Shown in pieces: positions 1 through 11,894 of a DNA stretch of 64,000 nucleotides (position 1 is its first letter; each line of letters begins with the position of its first letter). Source of the stretch: Paracyclopina nana (taxonomy: Eukaryota > Arthropoda > Copepoda > Cyclopoida > Cyclopettidae); the NCBI GenBank assembly GCA_019096065.1, contig JAGUCH010000005.1, forward strand, positions 1,116,001-1,180,000, given 5' to 3'. The notes below the pieces were generated by a model. The model did no database searches, was not told the origin of the DNA, and saw only the letters and a program-made list of their open reading frames with translations. The position numbers and the translations under genes are program-made.

Positions 1-389
1 CCTGGCCAGTGACCATTCAAGTATTGAACAGCGTAGAGAGGTAAGTTGATGGCACAGTATGAAAAATCAGCGAATGCAAGATTAAGTGTAAAAATGGTGG
101 TGGGAGATCGCAATTCCAGACTGAATCTAAAATGAATGTTACATGCAAGTATTTTTACATTTACATTCAGTATCAATTACTTGTTGCTCATTGCTGCATA
201 TGGAATGGCAGTTAAAGTGAGCAGATTTCCACAAAATCCAATGACAGCATTGATAATGCACCAAGCACCAGCAATGTTGCTGTACAGCTCAGTTTTTTCA
301 TGGTATCTTAGGCATCCACTGTCCTCAGGAAAATCATTGGTCAAGCAAAAATCACTCATGAAATTCACGTTATCTCTTGTACACTCCAT
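1..389 (-). CDS. Class A GPCR, Tre1/moody-like, N-terminal part (runs off left edge)
   Basis: Two exons are visible: 181-389, starting at an ATG, and 1-120, separated by a 60-base GT..AG intron. Exon 1 ends with two bases of a codon and exon 2 supplies the third, so the frame is continuous. Exon 1 encodes a short N-terminal tail with several cysteines, then TM1 with the GxxGNLLT core (GFCGNLLTLTAIPYA). Exon 2 encodes intracellular loop 1 and TM2: TTIFTLNLAFADFSYC, followed by a segment ending NGHWP. The NLxxAD pattern with invariant Asp is the TM2 signature of rhodopsin-family receptors, and the CAINLPLYA run resembles the Tre1/moody orphan group, which in insects acts in germ-cell migration and glial barriers. 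TM3-TM7 lie outside the window. An upstream first exon cannot be excluded. The subfamily is an inference from motif resemblance. Confidence 0.8.
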
Positions 390-843
390 TTCATGCTCAT
401 ATCTGCTCCAAACTGCGTCTGTTAGTCATTGGTGCGCAAATATAGTAGAATGCATGTACTCTCTGAATGAATTGAAATAGATAGCCCATTTTTTTGGCAA
501 ATCATGGGGAGCATGCCTTTCCTTGGATTGCTTGGTTCATAGAAAAACAATTTCAATATCGGGCCGGTTTCTTTATTTTTACAAAAACTGTGATCAATTG
601 CGATAACTAAGCCTTTACCCAGAAACAATACAAAGGTAGAAGATTCTAGTTTTTTGTGATTGGACAGATAATGATATTTACCTTGAGCTCCAAATCAAAA
701 AGCCTTTCTCATACGTATGCCTGCTAAATAAGTATATAAGAGCATTTTGCATTAGAGCAATTCTCAAAAAAGTGAGATAAGGTAGGCTTGAAAAACAGAA
801 TTTTTATGGTCCAAACGTTATTACTAAGCTGTATTTGCATTCT

Positions 844-1950
844 TCATAGTTTCAGAATAGGCACAATTTTATAATCCTCGTTATAGATGTGCGGCAGCAT
901 TTGCTTCCCCACCAACTTAACATGTCCAGGAACGTACCTTTAAATAATAAACAATCTCAAAGTATGCCCATGGCATTAATTTAATCAAGTACCTGGCAAT
1001 CCATGCACAACGTCGTTTATCAGACAGATTTGGAGGAGATCCATGTGCAATGAATCCATCATGAAATTCGGCCTTATAAACAATGTATGATGTTGTTTTA
1101 TCAGTGTCATAAATTAATAATAGCTACTTCGCCACTCATCAAATCCATCACCATGACATCTTCGTCTTTGATGTACTTAGGATCAATGGCTATCAAGAAT
1201 ATATTTCTTATGATAATACGCTTTCATAAAAGGAATTCAGCTCACAATTTGGAAAGCCACCCCTGTTGTCCCTGACCAACGGCAAATTTTGCCTACTTTC
1301 TGGCAATGCAGTATAATTGATCATATTCATTGCTCCATTTTCGGGAGAAACATCGTCGACAGCTTAAAAACTGATGTCGATTTGAACATGAATTTTTGAG
1401 CCATGGGAAGCTTACCTATCCAGAAGTTGACCATTTTCGGATCATTCAACGTGTAATATCGTGAATCTTGATGCCATGGGATTGTCACACCAATTTTTGG
1501 CAATTTGCACAAGAGTCGAGTGGCAAAAATCTTAATGTCTGAATTTCCCCCAAGCAAATCGGTGACAACCTGTATAACTTTTGGATGGCTGGTGAGTCGC
1601 ATGATAAAGTCATCACTCGTATGCAGATTCCGGACTTCTTCAGCTCTGCAATTTAAAAAAAACCAAGTGAACGAATTAAAATTACGCAAATGAATTTGAC
1701 GATCTGACTTTGTATGAGAAGATCTGTTATTCAGTCGAATGTCTAGCTCAACTTTGATCTTTTCCCATTCTTCTGGATTAAAAAATTGCTCTCTCCAAAC
1801 CAGGATTCCGGATTCTTCGTAAGTCGCAATCTGCTTTCTCGTTAGTATCACTCCTCCCCATTTCCATTCTAGGAAAATATCGATCAAATTACTAGCAAAG
1901 CAGGCAACTAAAGTCAAGTAGAATAGCTTGTCTGCTACTTTCACGTCCAT
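844..1950 (-). CDS. Phytanoyl-CoA dioxygenase (PhyH) family Fe(II)/2-oxoglutarate oxygenase
   Basis: Five exons join in frame into about 295 codons: 1416-1950, 1246-1362, 1128-1189, 993-1072 and 844-937. The family's iron facial triad is visible. The first exon has WHQDSRYYTL (H-x-D). The second starts AVDDVSPENGAM, the usual strand after the first two ligands. The fourth carries HDGFIAHGSPPNLSDKRR, with the distal His and the 2-oxoglutarate-binding Arg region. The protein ends with a normal post-domain tail. Family members hydroxylate lipids and other small molecules in peroxisome or cytosol; the substrate here is unknown. The N-terminus is the weakest part: residues 1-35 include a hydrophobic run, and a nearby GT..AG pair would break the frame if spliced, so the true start may lie in an unseen upstream exon. 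The gene sits head-to-tail with the GPCR on the same strand. Confidence 0.85.
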
Positions 1951-3672
1951 GTTTTAGATGCTATCACAATCTAAATTCTGAACATGTGCGCTGGTAAACA
2001 TGGAATAGTACCTTGTGCTTGCATTGGCTGAACAGTCAAATTATTATTATTAATTTAATTTCAAGGAAAGAACCAATTAAAATGTATCACCACAAATTAA
2101 AAAGTACTTAATGCTTACACTTTGAGCAAGAGAAGTAGTTAAACAAAAGTATGGAGAAAGGTTGCGTAACTTGCCTGATCCTGAAAATCATTCCGTAAAA
2201 TAATGCTTAGTAGTTTTTAGAATGAGGTACTGGAAAAGGCCAATAATAGCGTTTTTAAATGCATCGCCTTTTTAAGAAAACTTGCCACGATATAAGGTTA
2301 TCAATTATTGGTTAACAGGAACTGCAAATATCTAGTTGATACATTTGACAGCTTCTAATTCTTTGTTTCCAAGTCGGTCAGGGTCAATGATTCTCAGCTG
2401 GCCAGCATTATTTGATAAAACGTTCTTACAATTGTAGAGGGGATATTCACAAGCGCACATTAGCTATTGCTTTGAAAGAGAAAGGGATTTGTTAGATACG
2501 GAAGTTTTGGCACGTCAAACTCAGGCAGGAACGCTGAAATTGGTCGATGAAACGAGACGATTTTTTCAAGGCGGATTTTTTCCTTGGCGTAATTCGCTAC
2601 TTGCGTCCTTTTTTCAAACAGCAATTTATCATATCGCTCATTTTTACAGCTAAAAAAATGTCTTTTTGCACTAAATAATCAAATGCAATGCAACTGCATT
2701 AAAATAATTCTACCGAAACTGGAATTGTATCAAAATATTTGCGCTTCACCTGAAGGAATTATTTCATTTGTCGTTCACAGAAAAAATAGGCCTACATGTT
2801 CTGCCTGAATAAATGACCCGAATTAGCCAGCTCATAAAAAAGCGGGAAAGCTTCATGCTATTTCTGTTAAGTAGGTCTTTCGAAGTTGGGCTCGAGGTCG
2901 GCTACGATCCGTCAATACTCCATTCTTTTTTTCGATCTTGTTGGGCAGAAAATTTCCATTTAAAAATTGGCATAAATCGCCACGTTAGCTCACCAAATCA
3001 AGTTTGGTGACTCTGCATCCGGTCAGGCTTGGAAATCTGACGTTTTCCCCTCTTTTCCTCCCAGTGTGACCGAGTTTGGCTGGAAAGTTGGCAAAACAAA
3101 GGCAACTACGTCGTTTTTCCCCGAGCCCTCGAAAAGTGGCAAAAAACGAGGCCAAGACAAAAAACAACCTCGAGGCCGGCCGGCTCATGTGGACTCTAAC
3201 AAGGTAGAGTAGCCGATAAAATGTCCGAGAAAATCCGGACAAAGCACCCATGTAATTTCCGGTTTGCACTCCTCTCTTAAGTCTGCTTCTTTAACCCCTT
3301 GCAATTTCGCGAACTCTTTCAGTGATGTAAACATTATATAAATAATGAATAACGCTTGTATTTTTCCTGCTGCGAAAAACTCGCCAAATCACCTGGCGTC
3401 ATACCTCTTTGTTGTCAATTTCAACGCAATAGTGAAATTTTGACAGTTTGGTTTCTGCGCACTTATTCTTGACCTTGTGCACTTTTACTTTGCACTTGCA
3501 TGAGTAAAAAGTTCTTCTCCGGGATCCGGAATGATCTCCGATTGACCCACTCTAGCAAGCGTCAGCCTTTAACGTGAGTGCCTTTTTTTCAGGTGTAGTT
3601 CGCGGACGCGCATCCTCGTTCCTTTGTCAAAGGTGGCTCGGCTAAGCGCGGCCATCTTTGCGGCCTCTTCTC
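1951..3672. other. Intergenic region with WDR26 promoter side
   Basis: No coding sequence is supported. The left part is AT-rich. From about 2880 to 3660 the sequence becomes richer in CpG and leads into the WDR26 start, so it probably holds the WDR26 promoter and 5' leader. A short perfect hairpin (TCACCAAA-TCAAG-TTTGGTGA) lies near 2991-3011. The open frame antisense to the promoter (2985-3269) has no domain and no splice support. Confidence 0.4.
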
Positions 3673-6162
3673 ATGTCGTCTCCACCCCCTCGAAAGCGGG
3701 TGCGTCAAAGATCCTCAGCAGTTCATAAAGCCAAGCAGCCAGAGATGTTTGACGAGGCTCCACCCACCAACGCGTCAGCCACGCCTACTGGCACTGCTGC
3801 GGCAAGCAATGCTGCCACTTCAGGACAGTCCAGGTCTTCACGGTCAAGGATGAAGATGCAAAAGACCAAGGCCAGCAAAAAGGCAAACGCCAGCAGCAAT
3901 GGCAGTAACAATGGGGTGAAAGCAGTTCCGGACTCTAGCCCTGGCTCGACCTCGGACCTCGAGGACGCCCTCGGGTCTCCCAATGAGTGCACCACTGCCC
4001 TGATCCGTAAGGTCAGACGTAGGTCAGGCCTCAGTATGTTCGACCAGGAGCTCATGCGGATCGTGGGCCAACATTTGCACAATATAGGCCTCAAGACCAG
4101 TGCTGAGGTATTGATGGCCGAGGCCGGCATGCAGCTGACTCATCCGACTGCTGAAAGCTTCAAAAAATTAGTCATTTCCGGAGAATGGTCGCAAGCAGTG
4201 AAAAGTAACAAAGCCTATTTTTAGAACTACAAATAGTGGTTTAATTTGATTTACCTCCTAGCACTTGACGAGTTGAAAAACCACCTTGAGACACCAGGGA
4301 ATCTGACTGAGATGAAGTTTCTCTTGCTCGAACAAAAATACTTGGAGCTCATCTACAAAAAGAGCACCATCGACGCGCTCAAGGTAATAATAATGGAGCA
4401 AAAAAGCCAGGCTCAACAAAGATTAGAGTGGGTGGAGCGAAACCAAATACGTAGCTTCCGACCTCATTTATAGCAGAAGTGGAATCACGTTCAGAAAAGT
4501 TTTTTCCTCCTAAGATGCATTTAACGAATAAGATCTTAAAGCTCTGGATCTTGATTGCAATATCAACTTTGTGCATCGTATTCTTTCAGGTGCTGCAAAG
4601 TGAATTGTCAGTACTTAAGCATAACCAAGCACGTGTTCACGAACTGTCCACATATTTGATGCTGTCAGATCCGGATGAAATTGCCAGGGTCACCCGTTCT
4701 CACCAGGGATCCAAAGCCACCGATCTTCAGGCTCGTGTTGATTTAATGCATCGATTGCAAGCCTTCATCCCGGCCTCGGTCATGCTGCCCCCCAGCCGAC
4801 TCATGACGTTGCTTGATCAGTCAGCCGAATTCCAGACTGACCGGTGTCTCCGGCATAGTCTGCAGCCAAACGGGTCTCTGAGCCCCCTCGATCCGTCCTA
4901 CTTGACAAAGGACCACAAATGCGCCGAGGATGATTTCCCCTGCCAGACCATCCAAGTTTTGACTGAGCACTGCGAGGAAATTTGGTACTGCAAGTTCTCT
5001 CCGGATGGCCTCAAATTGGCCACTGGAGGCAAGGACAAGCATGTCAACATTTTCGACTTTGACCCAGAGACCATGATGCTCAAGCTGTCCAAAACGCTGG
5101 ATAGGCACCCTCACGGAGTCGCTTTCTTCGCGTGGAGTCCGGACAGTACCAAATTGGCTGTGTGTGGTCCCGAAGACACTGACGAGGTAGCTTCAATCTA
5201 CTAAACTCAATTTTCAAAAATTTTTCATTCATGACTTGAAGGTTTGTGTGTGGAACGTGGAGACCGGAACCCCGGAATTCAAGCTAGCCCATTCCTCCGA
5301 GGACAGCCTCACTACTGTGTCCTGGTCGTCAGATGGCCGTAAAATTGCCTGTGGTGGCACGCGTGGCCATTTTTACCAGTTCGATTCCAAAGGGACTCTG
5401 CTCGACCATAAGGAAGGTGTACGAGTGCAGGCGTTGGCTTACCGCAAGGACAACAAGTTCATCCTGGCCGCAGACTCCCACCATAGGATCAGGGCCTATA
5501 ACCTAGAGGAGGAACAGTCTGATTACACAGTTCTCCAGGAGTCTCATGGTATCATGAGTATGAGCCTTGACGACACGGACAGATATGCGCTTTGCAACGT
5601 TGCCAATCAAGTAAGCGGACTCCTTTTCCATTTTTTGATAATCTCTGTCAGCGTTAGCGTTAAATTTCATTGTGACAGTAGTTCTAGACTCGGACTGAGT
5701 TATTAGGGCTACTGATCTAAATTGGCTTTTTTCCAGTCCGTGCTGTAATGAAAAATCGATATTGCCTAAGGTTTCTTTAATTTGGTGCCCTATTAGCACT
5801 AAGACCTGTGTGTTTTGCAGGGAATCCATTTGTGGAGCGTGGAGGAAAAATGCCTGATTCGTCGCTACTGCGGAATCACCCAAGGTTTTTACACGATTCA
5901 CAGCTGTTTCGGGCCGGACAACAGCTTCATAGCGTCGGGTAGCGAAGACAACAAAGTCTACATTTATCACATTTTGCGTGAAAATCCCATCGCCGAGCTG
6001 ACAGGTCACACCAGAACCGTGAACTGTGTCACTTGGAACCCCGTGTACCCCAAGGTCCTCGTGTCAGCCTCCGATGACAGCACACTGAGGGTATGGGGCC
6101 CTAGCTCCAGATTTCGCAAGCATCAAGAAGAAAACCATTGCGGTAACAATGGTGTCGTGTAG
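3673..6162 (+). CDS. WDR26: WDR26: LisH-CTLH-WD40 subunit of the GID/CTLH ubiquitin ligase
   Basis: Five exons (3673-4204, 4262-4383, 4590-5186, 5242-5610, 5821-6162) give 653 codons plus stop, all in phase. The order is: a Ser/Ala/Lys-rich disordered N-terminus of about 110 residues; a LisH motif ([20 protein letters not shown]); a CTLH region with [14 protein letters not shown]; the conserved linker [17 protein letters not shown]; then WD40 repeats beginning [10 protein letters not shown]-like and ending [26 protein letters not shown]. Order and motifs match animal WDR26, which with MAEA, RMND5 and RANBP9/10 forms the CTLH E3 complex and recruits substrates. I chose the ATG beginning MSSPPPRK, the first in the exon. 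Length is close to the human protein apart from the low-complexity head. I see no defects. Confidence 0.96.
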
Positions 6163-6487
6163 CCAATTCTAGCTCTTCTTGCATTTTTGCATTGACCTAC
6201 TACTCTTTCCTCCTTGGTGATATGATCTCCCAACCAAGATTTGTGGGGTAATAATTGATGTTTGTACATATGTAGTGTACTGTACAGAAGGTTTGTTGTA
6301 CAAAGATTTATATATTCATCTCTCGCGAGCAATACTACGTTTCCCGTCGTTTCTTTTCGTAACTTTTTCCAACATGATACTACTGATGCTGTGTTCATCT
6401 TATGCTGCAACAAAATTAATCCTTCAAACATCAAACCTGCCCTGGCCCCCTAATCATCACACATACACAGACCCAAAACATACAGAA

Positions 6488-6545
6488 TTTATTGTGAATA
6501 TTATGATAAAACCTATTGTAGCTACAACAGAATAGTAACAATAAA
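6488..6545. terminator. Overlapping poly(A) signals of convergent WDR26 and lysozyme-like genes
   Basis: AATAAA on the plus strand at 6540-6545 lies about 380 bases past the WDR26 stop. AATAAA on the minus strand at 6488-6493 lies about 100 bases past the stop of the convergent lysozyme-like gene. Each signal falls inside the other transcript's predicted 3' UTR, so the two mRNAs probably overlap by some tens of bases. Confidence 0.5.
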
Positions 6546-6589
6546 ATTATATGCAAAACTCCACATCTGTGTATATATTTGTCAGTTGT

Positions 6590-7719
6590 TTAGGTCAAAA
6601 AGTTGATCTCGTTGGTCAATCTGCTGATGATCCAGTCGGGTTGGCTCAAAGTTTGCATGCAACTTTTATGGTGAATTAAGGCTGCTTTCAGCACTGGATC
6701 AGTTGCAGTTTTGCCAGAAAGAGCATTTTTCAGGTGATTTGGGCAGCTTGAGTGATAACATTTGCCATCCGGATTGTCATCAAAAATGTCGTGGCACCAG
6801 TGCGTCAAAGAAGCCATAACTGCTACACCTTTGGTGGTCATTTGGCTGACGTATGGATTAATGCGTTTCAAGTTGAAATCCTGAAAGATTTTTCACGATT
6901 GGTTCACTACAGCAAAATCAATTGAGTGATGAATTTACATTGAAAACCTTGTCAAGGTTGACGGCTTCCTCCAAGGTCAAAACGAGGTTGTTGGGGTCCA
7001 AGCCAGCATTAATGGCCGCACTAAGAGTTTTCACTCCTAAATACGGCCTGACTTTGACCCAAAATGATTCTGGAGCAACCAGGCCGAGCACTGATTTCAG
7101 GTATGCTTCACTTTGTTGGCCTAAATCCACTCCGGTTGCGATGGTGACTCCGGATCCAGAGGTTGGAATGTAGCTACAAAAAGCGAGGCATGAAACACAT
7201 GCTTTTCAATTATTTAGCTTCCAAACCCTTTGAGAAACATTCCACCCTCCTCCTTGTTGACATGCTTGAACACTTCATCCGAGTCATCATAGTCAGGTTT
7301 GCAGCATTGGACCGAAATCGGTCCAGGACAAACACCACCAATGACCAATCCAGTACACCTAGTATAGAAATAGCCGCAAGTTCCTCCATATGAACTGCAG
7401 GTACCTATATTTCAAAATAAAGTACTAAAATCAATTTAGTATGCTCAAATCTGTTAACCTATGATTGGCGCTGGAACAGGGACACAACATTTCACATTCG
7501 AAGGTTGAGTTGGGCAAAATCCGGATTGCACAGCTCCAAAGCAAGAAGTTGCCAAAAGGCACTCTCCTCCAGCATTGACGCAAAGAGGTTCATCGTAGGC
7601 CGCACCTAATTAAAAATCATGAATGTTTAAGGTATTAATCAGAATTCATGAATTGAGTTTGACTTACACACATCACCCAGGAGAAGAAAGCCAAAAGCCA
7701 CCACACTGAAGGCCATCAT
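6590..7719 (-). CDS. Secreted phage-type (pesticin-like) lysozyme with two cysteine-rich CPGP-CC modules
   Basis: Five exons (7668-7719, 7459-7605, 7227-7404, 6939-7173, 6590-6880) join in frame into 300 codons plus stop. Exon 1 is a signal peptide (MMAFSVVAFGFLLLGDV). Exons 2 and 3 each encode one small six-cysteine module of the form C-x6-C-x6-C-x8-C-x8/9-CC, the second ending GGVCPGPISVQCC. The catalytic region follows: an EEGG stretch, then GYIPTSGSGVTIATGVDLGQ across the exon 3/4 junction. This resembles the Glu...Asp/Thr active-site neighbourhood of T4-type lysozymes and the pesticin C-terminal domain family. The remainder is helical with four or more cysteines (THWCHD, CYHSSC). The likely role is extracellular peptidoglycan cleavage in defence or digestion. 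Family assignment rests on motif recall, not a search. The phase-2 exon 3/4 splice (GG|GTTTGG) is chosen because it rebuilds the conserved GYIPTS motif. Confidence 0.82.
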
Positions 7720-9421
7720 AACCTTTAGGCGTAGTACACTTTAAAATGTGCGGTTTTCAGCTCAAAGTAAAAAGCATTTTGAGAAGAAGCAGAAAAAGTT
7801 GGATAACAACACTCTAATCAGCTCGAAGCTGAGAAGAAAAACCTCTTTTTTAACACAAAATACTCTTTAAAATAATCATTTAGAATCTTTAATTGAATCT
7901 TTAGAGAACTTTAGATAGTTAGTCAAGTAATTTATGATACATCTGCCTTTACAGCAAATTAGGCTCGAATTATTACTCAAATTAACCAGACAGCAGAAAC
8001 AGTAATTAAACGGCTAATTTCAGTACATGCATAAATTAAAAATGCAGAAAATCGTGTACAGTTGCTATAATACATGAAATCCCAGACTCTCGAAAAATAT
8101 CCAATATCATGAGGCTAATTGCCAATTATTCAATTAAGTCTGCATATCAAAAAGGGGAGCATTATAATTCTTTCCTGGAATTGTAGAGGAGCATATAATT
8201 GCTTTCCTTTTTTTTACCACTTCAAACCGAGAGAGTAAAAGGGCAAGGCTCTTCAAATTTTATTGGAGGTATCATGACAGATATGTTCTTTGACGGGTAT
8301 AGAGGATATCAAGTTTTACAGGCCTTTTTATCTGGAAGTTGAGTATATACGTACTACTTCAGCACAGCAAAATTCAGAAAAGCAATAAAGTGGGGAAACA
8401 TGCTAAGAAAAAGTTACGTGATTCAACTGTAAAGGAAGATCCATTTTGTGGTTTTTTCCCATTTGCAACTTTTCCTTAACCCCAAAAGTGTGTTAAGAGC
8501 AAAAAACACCTTAGTTTTGAGGTACTTGTGGAAGAAAGCTTTCACATATGAGAAAAAGTGGCAAAATCAAGCAGAATGAAATTTGCGCTGATGGAAGCAA
8601 GAATTTCTCATTTTTACCCACGCTGCAACTTCATCAAAAGTTTCGCCAAATTAATTACATCCATCTTAATTTACCTATGCAACTGCTGGAAGCATCTTTG
8701 GTAATTTGCATACAAAAAAGTCCCTTTTTCAACACAATGCTTAAAAATGATCAACGACGAAATGACAAACTACTTTTTCATTTCTTCCAAATTAGACAAA
8801 ATCGGGCAAAATAATCTTTAAAAAAATGCTAAAAAACCTTATAGGCTAAGGTAAAAATTATGCAACGAAAACCGGTTATTTCGCTCAACATTCACAAAAA
8901 GCAGCTAATTTGCTTGAAATGTTGAGCGTTTGCTTAGCTATTTTTACCTTAGCTTAGCTATTTTTACCTTAGCTTAGCTTTTTCCGGCAATATGAGAACG
9001 GCCTATAAAATCCATTTTTTGCTTGTTATGTTACTTTTTTAATTGCTTTTCATTTTTCGACATCAAGATATGTTTATTCACGGTTCACCAGCACAATATA
9101 TTATCATCATACAAAAAATCAATCTTATTCAAGAATAATTTTAATGTTTATATTTGTATGTATTTGAGATATGTGTATTCTTTAACTGAGTATTGTAATG
9201 GTGCATCTTTCTTCATATGATGATACAGTTTTGTTAAGTGTGTTTCTAGGTGGGACAAATAAATAAATCAGGCCAATTTTCGGACAGCATTTCCATTGCA
9301 ATGATAGAGTTTGCATGTTGCTAAATTGTTGCACAATCATACCATAATGGCTCTTTTCTTGCATTTTTCAAGAAAATGAAAGACTTTTCCTCGGGAAGTT
9401 GATAAACAAAAGGGGTTTTCC
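7720..9421. other. Intergenic, AT-rich; degenerate TIR element near 8830-9010
   Basis: No gene is supported. The upstream side of the lysozyme-like gene (7720-7860) should hold its promoter. At about 8836-9008 a sequence beginning TATAGGCTAAGGTAAAAAT and ending TGAGAACGGCCTATA has partly complementary ends. Its right end shares the TGAGAACGG word with the element at 52.6 kb, so it may be a degraded member of that MITE family. Confidence 0.35.
8932..8982 (+). repeat. 20-bp tandem repeat, about 2.5 copies
   Basis: The unit TTAGCTTAGCTATTTTTACC is repeated, the last copy diverging into TTAGCTTAGCTTTTTCC. It lies inside the degenerate TIR element described for this spacer. Confidence 0.7.
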
Positions 9422-11894
9422 TTAAGAGACCACACAATCATCTGGATTGTGCACATTCTGCACTTGTTGCTTTGCTTTCTTGCTTGACCTCCGAATGAGA
9501 GAACGACTTCGTTTGGGGGACTTCTCCTTCAAAAAAGGATCGATTCCATTCGGCTTGGCGATGATCAAGTGGTTCTTGTTGCTGCTCTTGATCGTGGGGC
9601 TGCCAAAGGGGCTAAAGTTGAAGCCCAGAAATTTGATATCTCTTGGAGAAGTTTGAGGACTGACAGTCGAGCTCGGAGGCCCAGAGCTTCCCTACAAAGG
9701 CCAAATTGAGAATAGAGAGCAAGGAAGAAAAGAATGCGCTGTTCATTAGGTATACCTGTTTGCCAACCCTGGAGTGGCCATTTTCTGGAGATAAATTGTG
9801 ATCAGCTGCTCTTTGGTGGCTGTTGAGACTTTTCCTTGGACTAGTTGCTGGTGACCTCAGCCTTCCATACGCTGAGAGATTCCTTCTGAGGCCTCCACCT
9901 CTTTCAGAGCTCTCTGAGGACAAAAGAGTCATTGGCACCACTCGCCTTGGTGGCTCATCAGGCGAATAATTGCCGAATTTGGGGGTGGCCAGCTTGGACA
10001 GGATCAAGAATGTCTTGAAAATCTCAACAATATTGAGGTTCTCAGCTGCTGAGCACTCCAAAACGCGTGCCCTGCAATTGAACAAAGTTTGGCTATTACT
10101 GAGAGTTTTGGGCGTTTTTGTTGTTGTCTGTCTGGCCTAGTCTAGTTTGTTGTGCTCTGTTTTTTTTGGCGGCAAAGAAGTATAAACAACAAAGAGTTAT
10201 GACAAAAGCTCATAAAAGAGAGTGGCACTTCATCAAGATTTATCAAAGGTAAAGGCATTTTGGTACTTCATCTTGCTTTTTCTTAATTTGAGCCTAGTTG
10301 ATTTTTTTCGGTTTTGATGCTTGGAATTCTTACCTCCAAAAATAGAAAGGCTTCTCACAAATGAAAATTTCTGTGTTTTTCTTCCTGCGTTTGAACTTTA
10401 GCAGCAGGGAAGAGGAAAAATGGAAAATGGATCTATGATAACCCTTTTAAGGGGAGTCATCATCTATTCTAGGCCATCATTTTTGACATCTTGGCAGGGA
10501 ATGTTATGGTGAAGAAGTGATAGTTGACATTGACAAGACTATACACTCTCTTAGCCATGAGACTTTCAGACATCTTTTAGCATACAGTCTGACCGTTCAA
10601 AATTGGACGGTACGGGAATCTAACCTTTTTGTCACATATTCAATAAATACAGGACTTTTAAATGATATCGTTGGAAAGATTGAGCCTTTTTCCATCATTT
10701 TGTAAAAGTAGAAAAAAATCAATTGAAAGAGGAATAAACCGGGAAAATTCAATTTTCCCAAGGCAAACCAGAAAATTGTCACGAAAAAACTGATGCATCT
10801 TTTAATTTTTGCTGTCACGCAGAATTCTCAATAATATTTATCATTTTGTCAGAAAACAAAAAAGATGTCCAAAGGTTCAAGCTTTCCAACGATACCCATT
10901 AAGCCTCAAAATTCATGAAATCATAACACAAACTTTTGATTCCCGAACCGTCCAATTTTGAACGGTCAGACGGTATAACTACCTCACCTAATGGGCCTCT
11001 CATAAGCTAGCTACAAGGTTATATAACAGACGGTTCGCTAAGATATGCATTAACCTTGTCATTTTCTCCAATTACCTTTCTTTTGGAAGATGGGATTGAA
11101 CCCAGTCTTGTATGTCTTCGGGCTCAATTTCTCTCACGACATCCACCTTATTTCCAGCCACAACAATTGGCACATCCTGAAGCGAAAAGAAAGCCCATGT
11201 TACGCAACAATTCACCGCGAATTCGGCTAAAAACGAATAGATTTGTACCTGAAAGTCCTCTCTCTGTTCGCGTATTTCTTCAAATCGTTGCTTCACTGTG
11301 ACAAAACTCAAAGGATCGGTGACGCTATAGACGAGCAGAAAAGCATGAGCTGAGGCTATGGACAACCTAAAATTAAAATATCAGTTATAAAATGTACAAT
11401 GAACTGTAAGAACAAGGGGGAAATGTTTCAGGAGAGGATAGTTAAAAAATCATCAGCTAGCCTATTAATTATTCCAGAGATTCCCTGGTTGCATTCTAGA
11501 TCCGAAGGCAATTAAAAGTTGTTTTCCCATCTTCAATATGAAATAGTTTGCAATTTTCCTGCAGAGCCTAAAACCTCTCTTTTCATTGGAGTGGCACAGA
11601 AAACGTTCCTTTACTACCTTACATAAGCTTGGCGAAAAAAGGATGGGGAAAGTTTCAAAAGTTATACTATATTATGGCATACCTTCTCATGGCTGGAAAT
11701 TGGGCATCGCCTGCTGTGTCAAGAATGTCAACTTTGAGGCTGGTTCCACCGACCTCGAAGTCTCGACTGTATAAATCCTCCACTGTGGCCACGTAATTCG
11801 TCACAAAGTTGCCAGTTAAGAACCTTTTAACGATGGCAGATTTGCCCACATAACTGTCGCCCATTACCACCAATCTGAACCGGTTTTCCCCCAT
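9422..11894 (-). CDS. Ras-superfamily small GTPase with long basic CaaX tail (RASD/DIRAS-like)
   Basis: Five exons (11684-11894, 11249-11367, 11076-11176, 9756-10071, 9422-9691) give 338 codons plus stop. The P-loop is GDSYVGKS. Switch I is NYVATVED, with Ala where Ras has Pro34. The DxxG region is DTAGDAQFPAMRR, with Asp where Ras has Gln61. NKxD is GNKVD and the SAK region is CSAAEN. A Ser/Arg/Pro-rich tail of about 150 residues follows, then a polybasic stretch (KRSRSLIRRSSKKAK) and a final CVVS CaaX box for prenylation. The FPAMRRLSI run is typical of the RASD and DIRAS branches, which also lack the catalytic Gln and sit mostly GTP-bound on membranes. The tail is longer than in DIRAS. The acceptor just before the ATG implies a 5' UTR exon upstream. 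Exact orthology is not assigned. Confidence 0.9.
10585..10973. mobile_element. Tc1/mariner-type MITE, 389 bp, TA target duplication
   Basis: The element starts CAGTCTGACCGTTCAAAA and ends with the inverted TTTTGAACGGTCAGACGG. It is flanked by TA on both sides (10583-10584, 10974-10975). CAGT termini and a TA duplication are the Tc1/mariner signature. The inverted similarity extends well past 30 bases: an ATCGTTGGAAAG word recurs about 100 bases in from each end. No coding capacity remains. It lies in the intron between exons 3 and 4 of the Ras-like gene. Confidence 0.8.

Noticed and set aside
1639-1690. A 40-base GT..AG intron in the first PhyH-type exon
   Set aside because: Removing 40 bases would shift the frame, while the uninterrupted reading stays open into the conserved WHQD motif.
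2985-3269. Minus-strand 94-residue frame upstream of WDR26
   Set aside because: It is antisense to the promoter side, has no domain and no matching splice partners.
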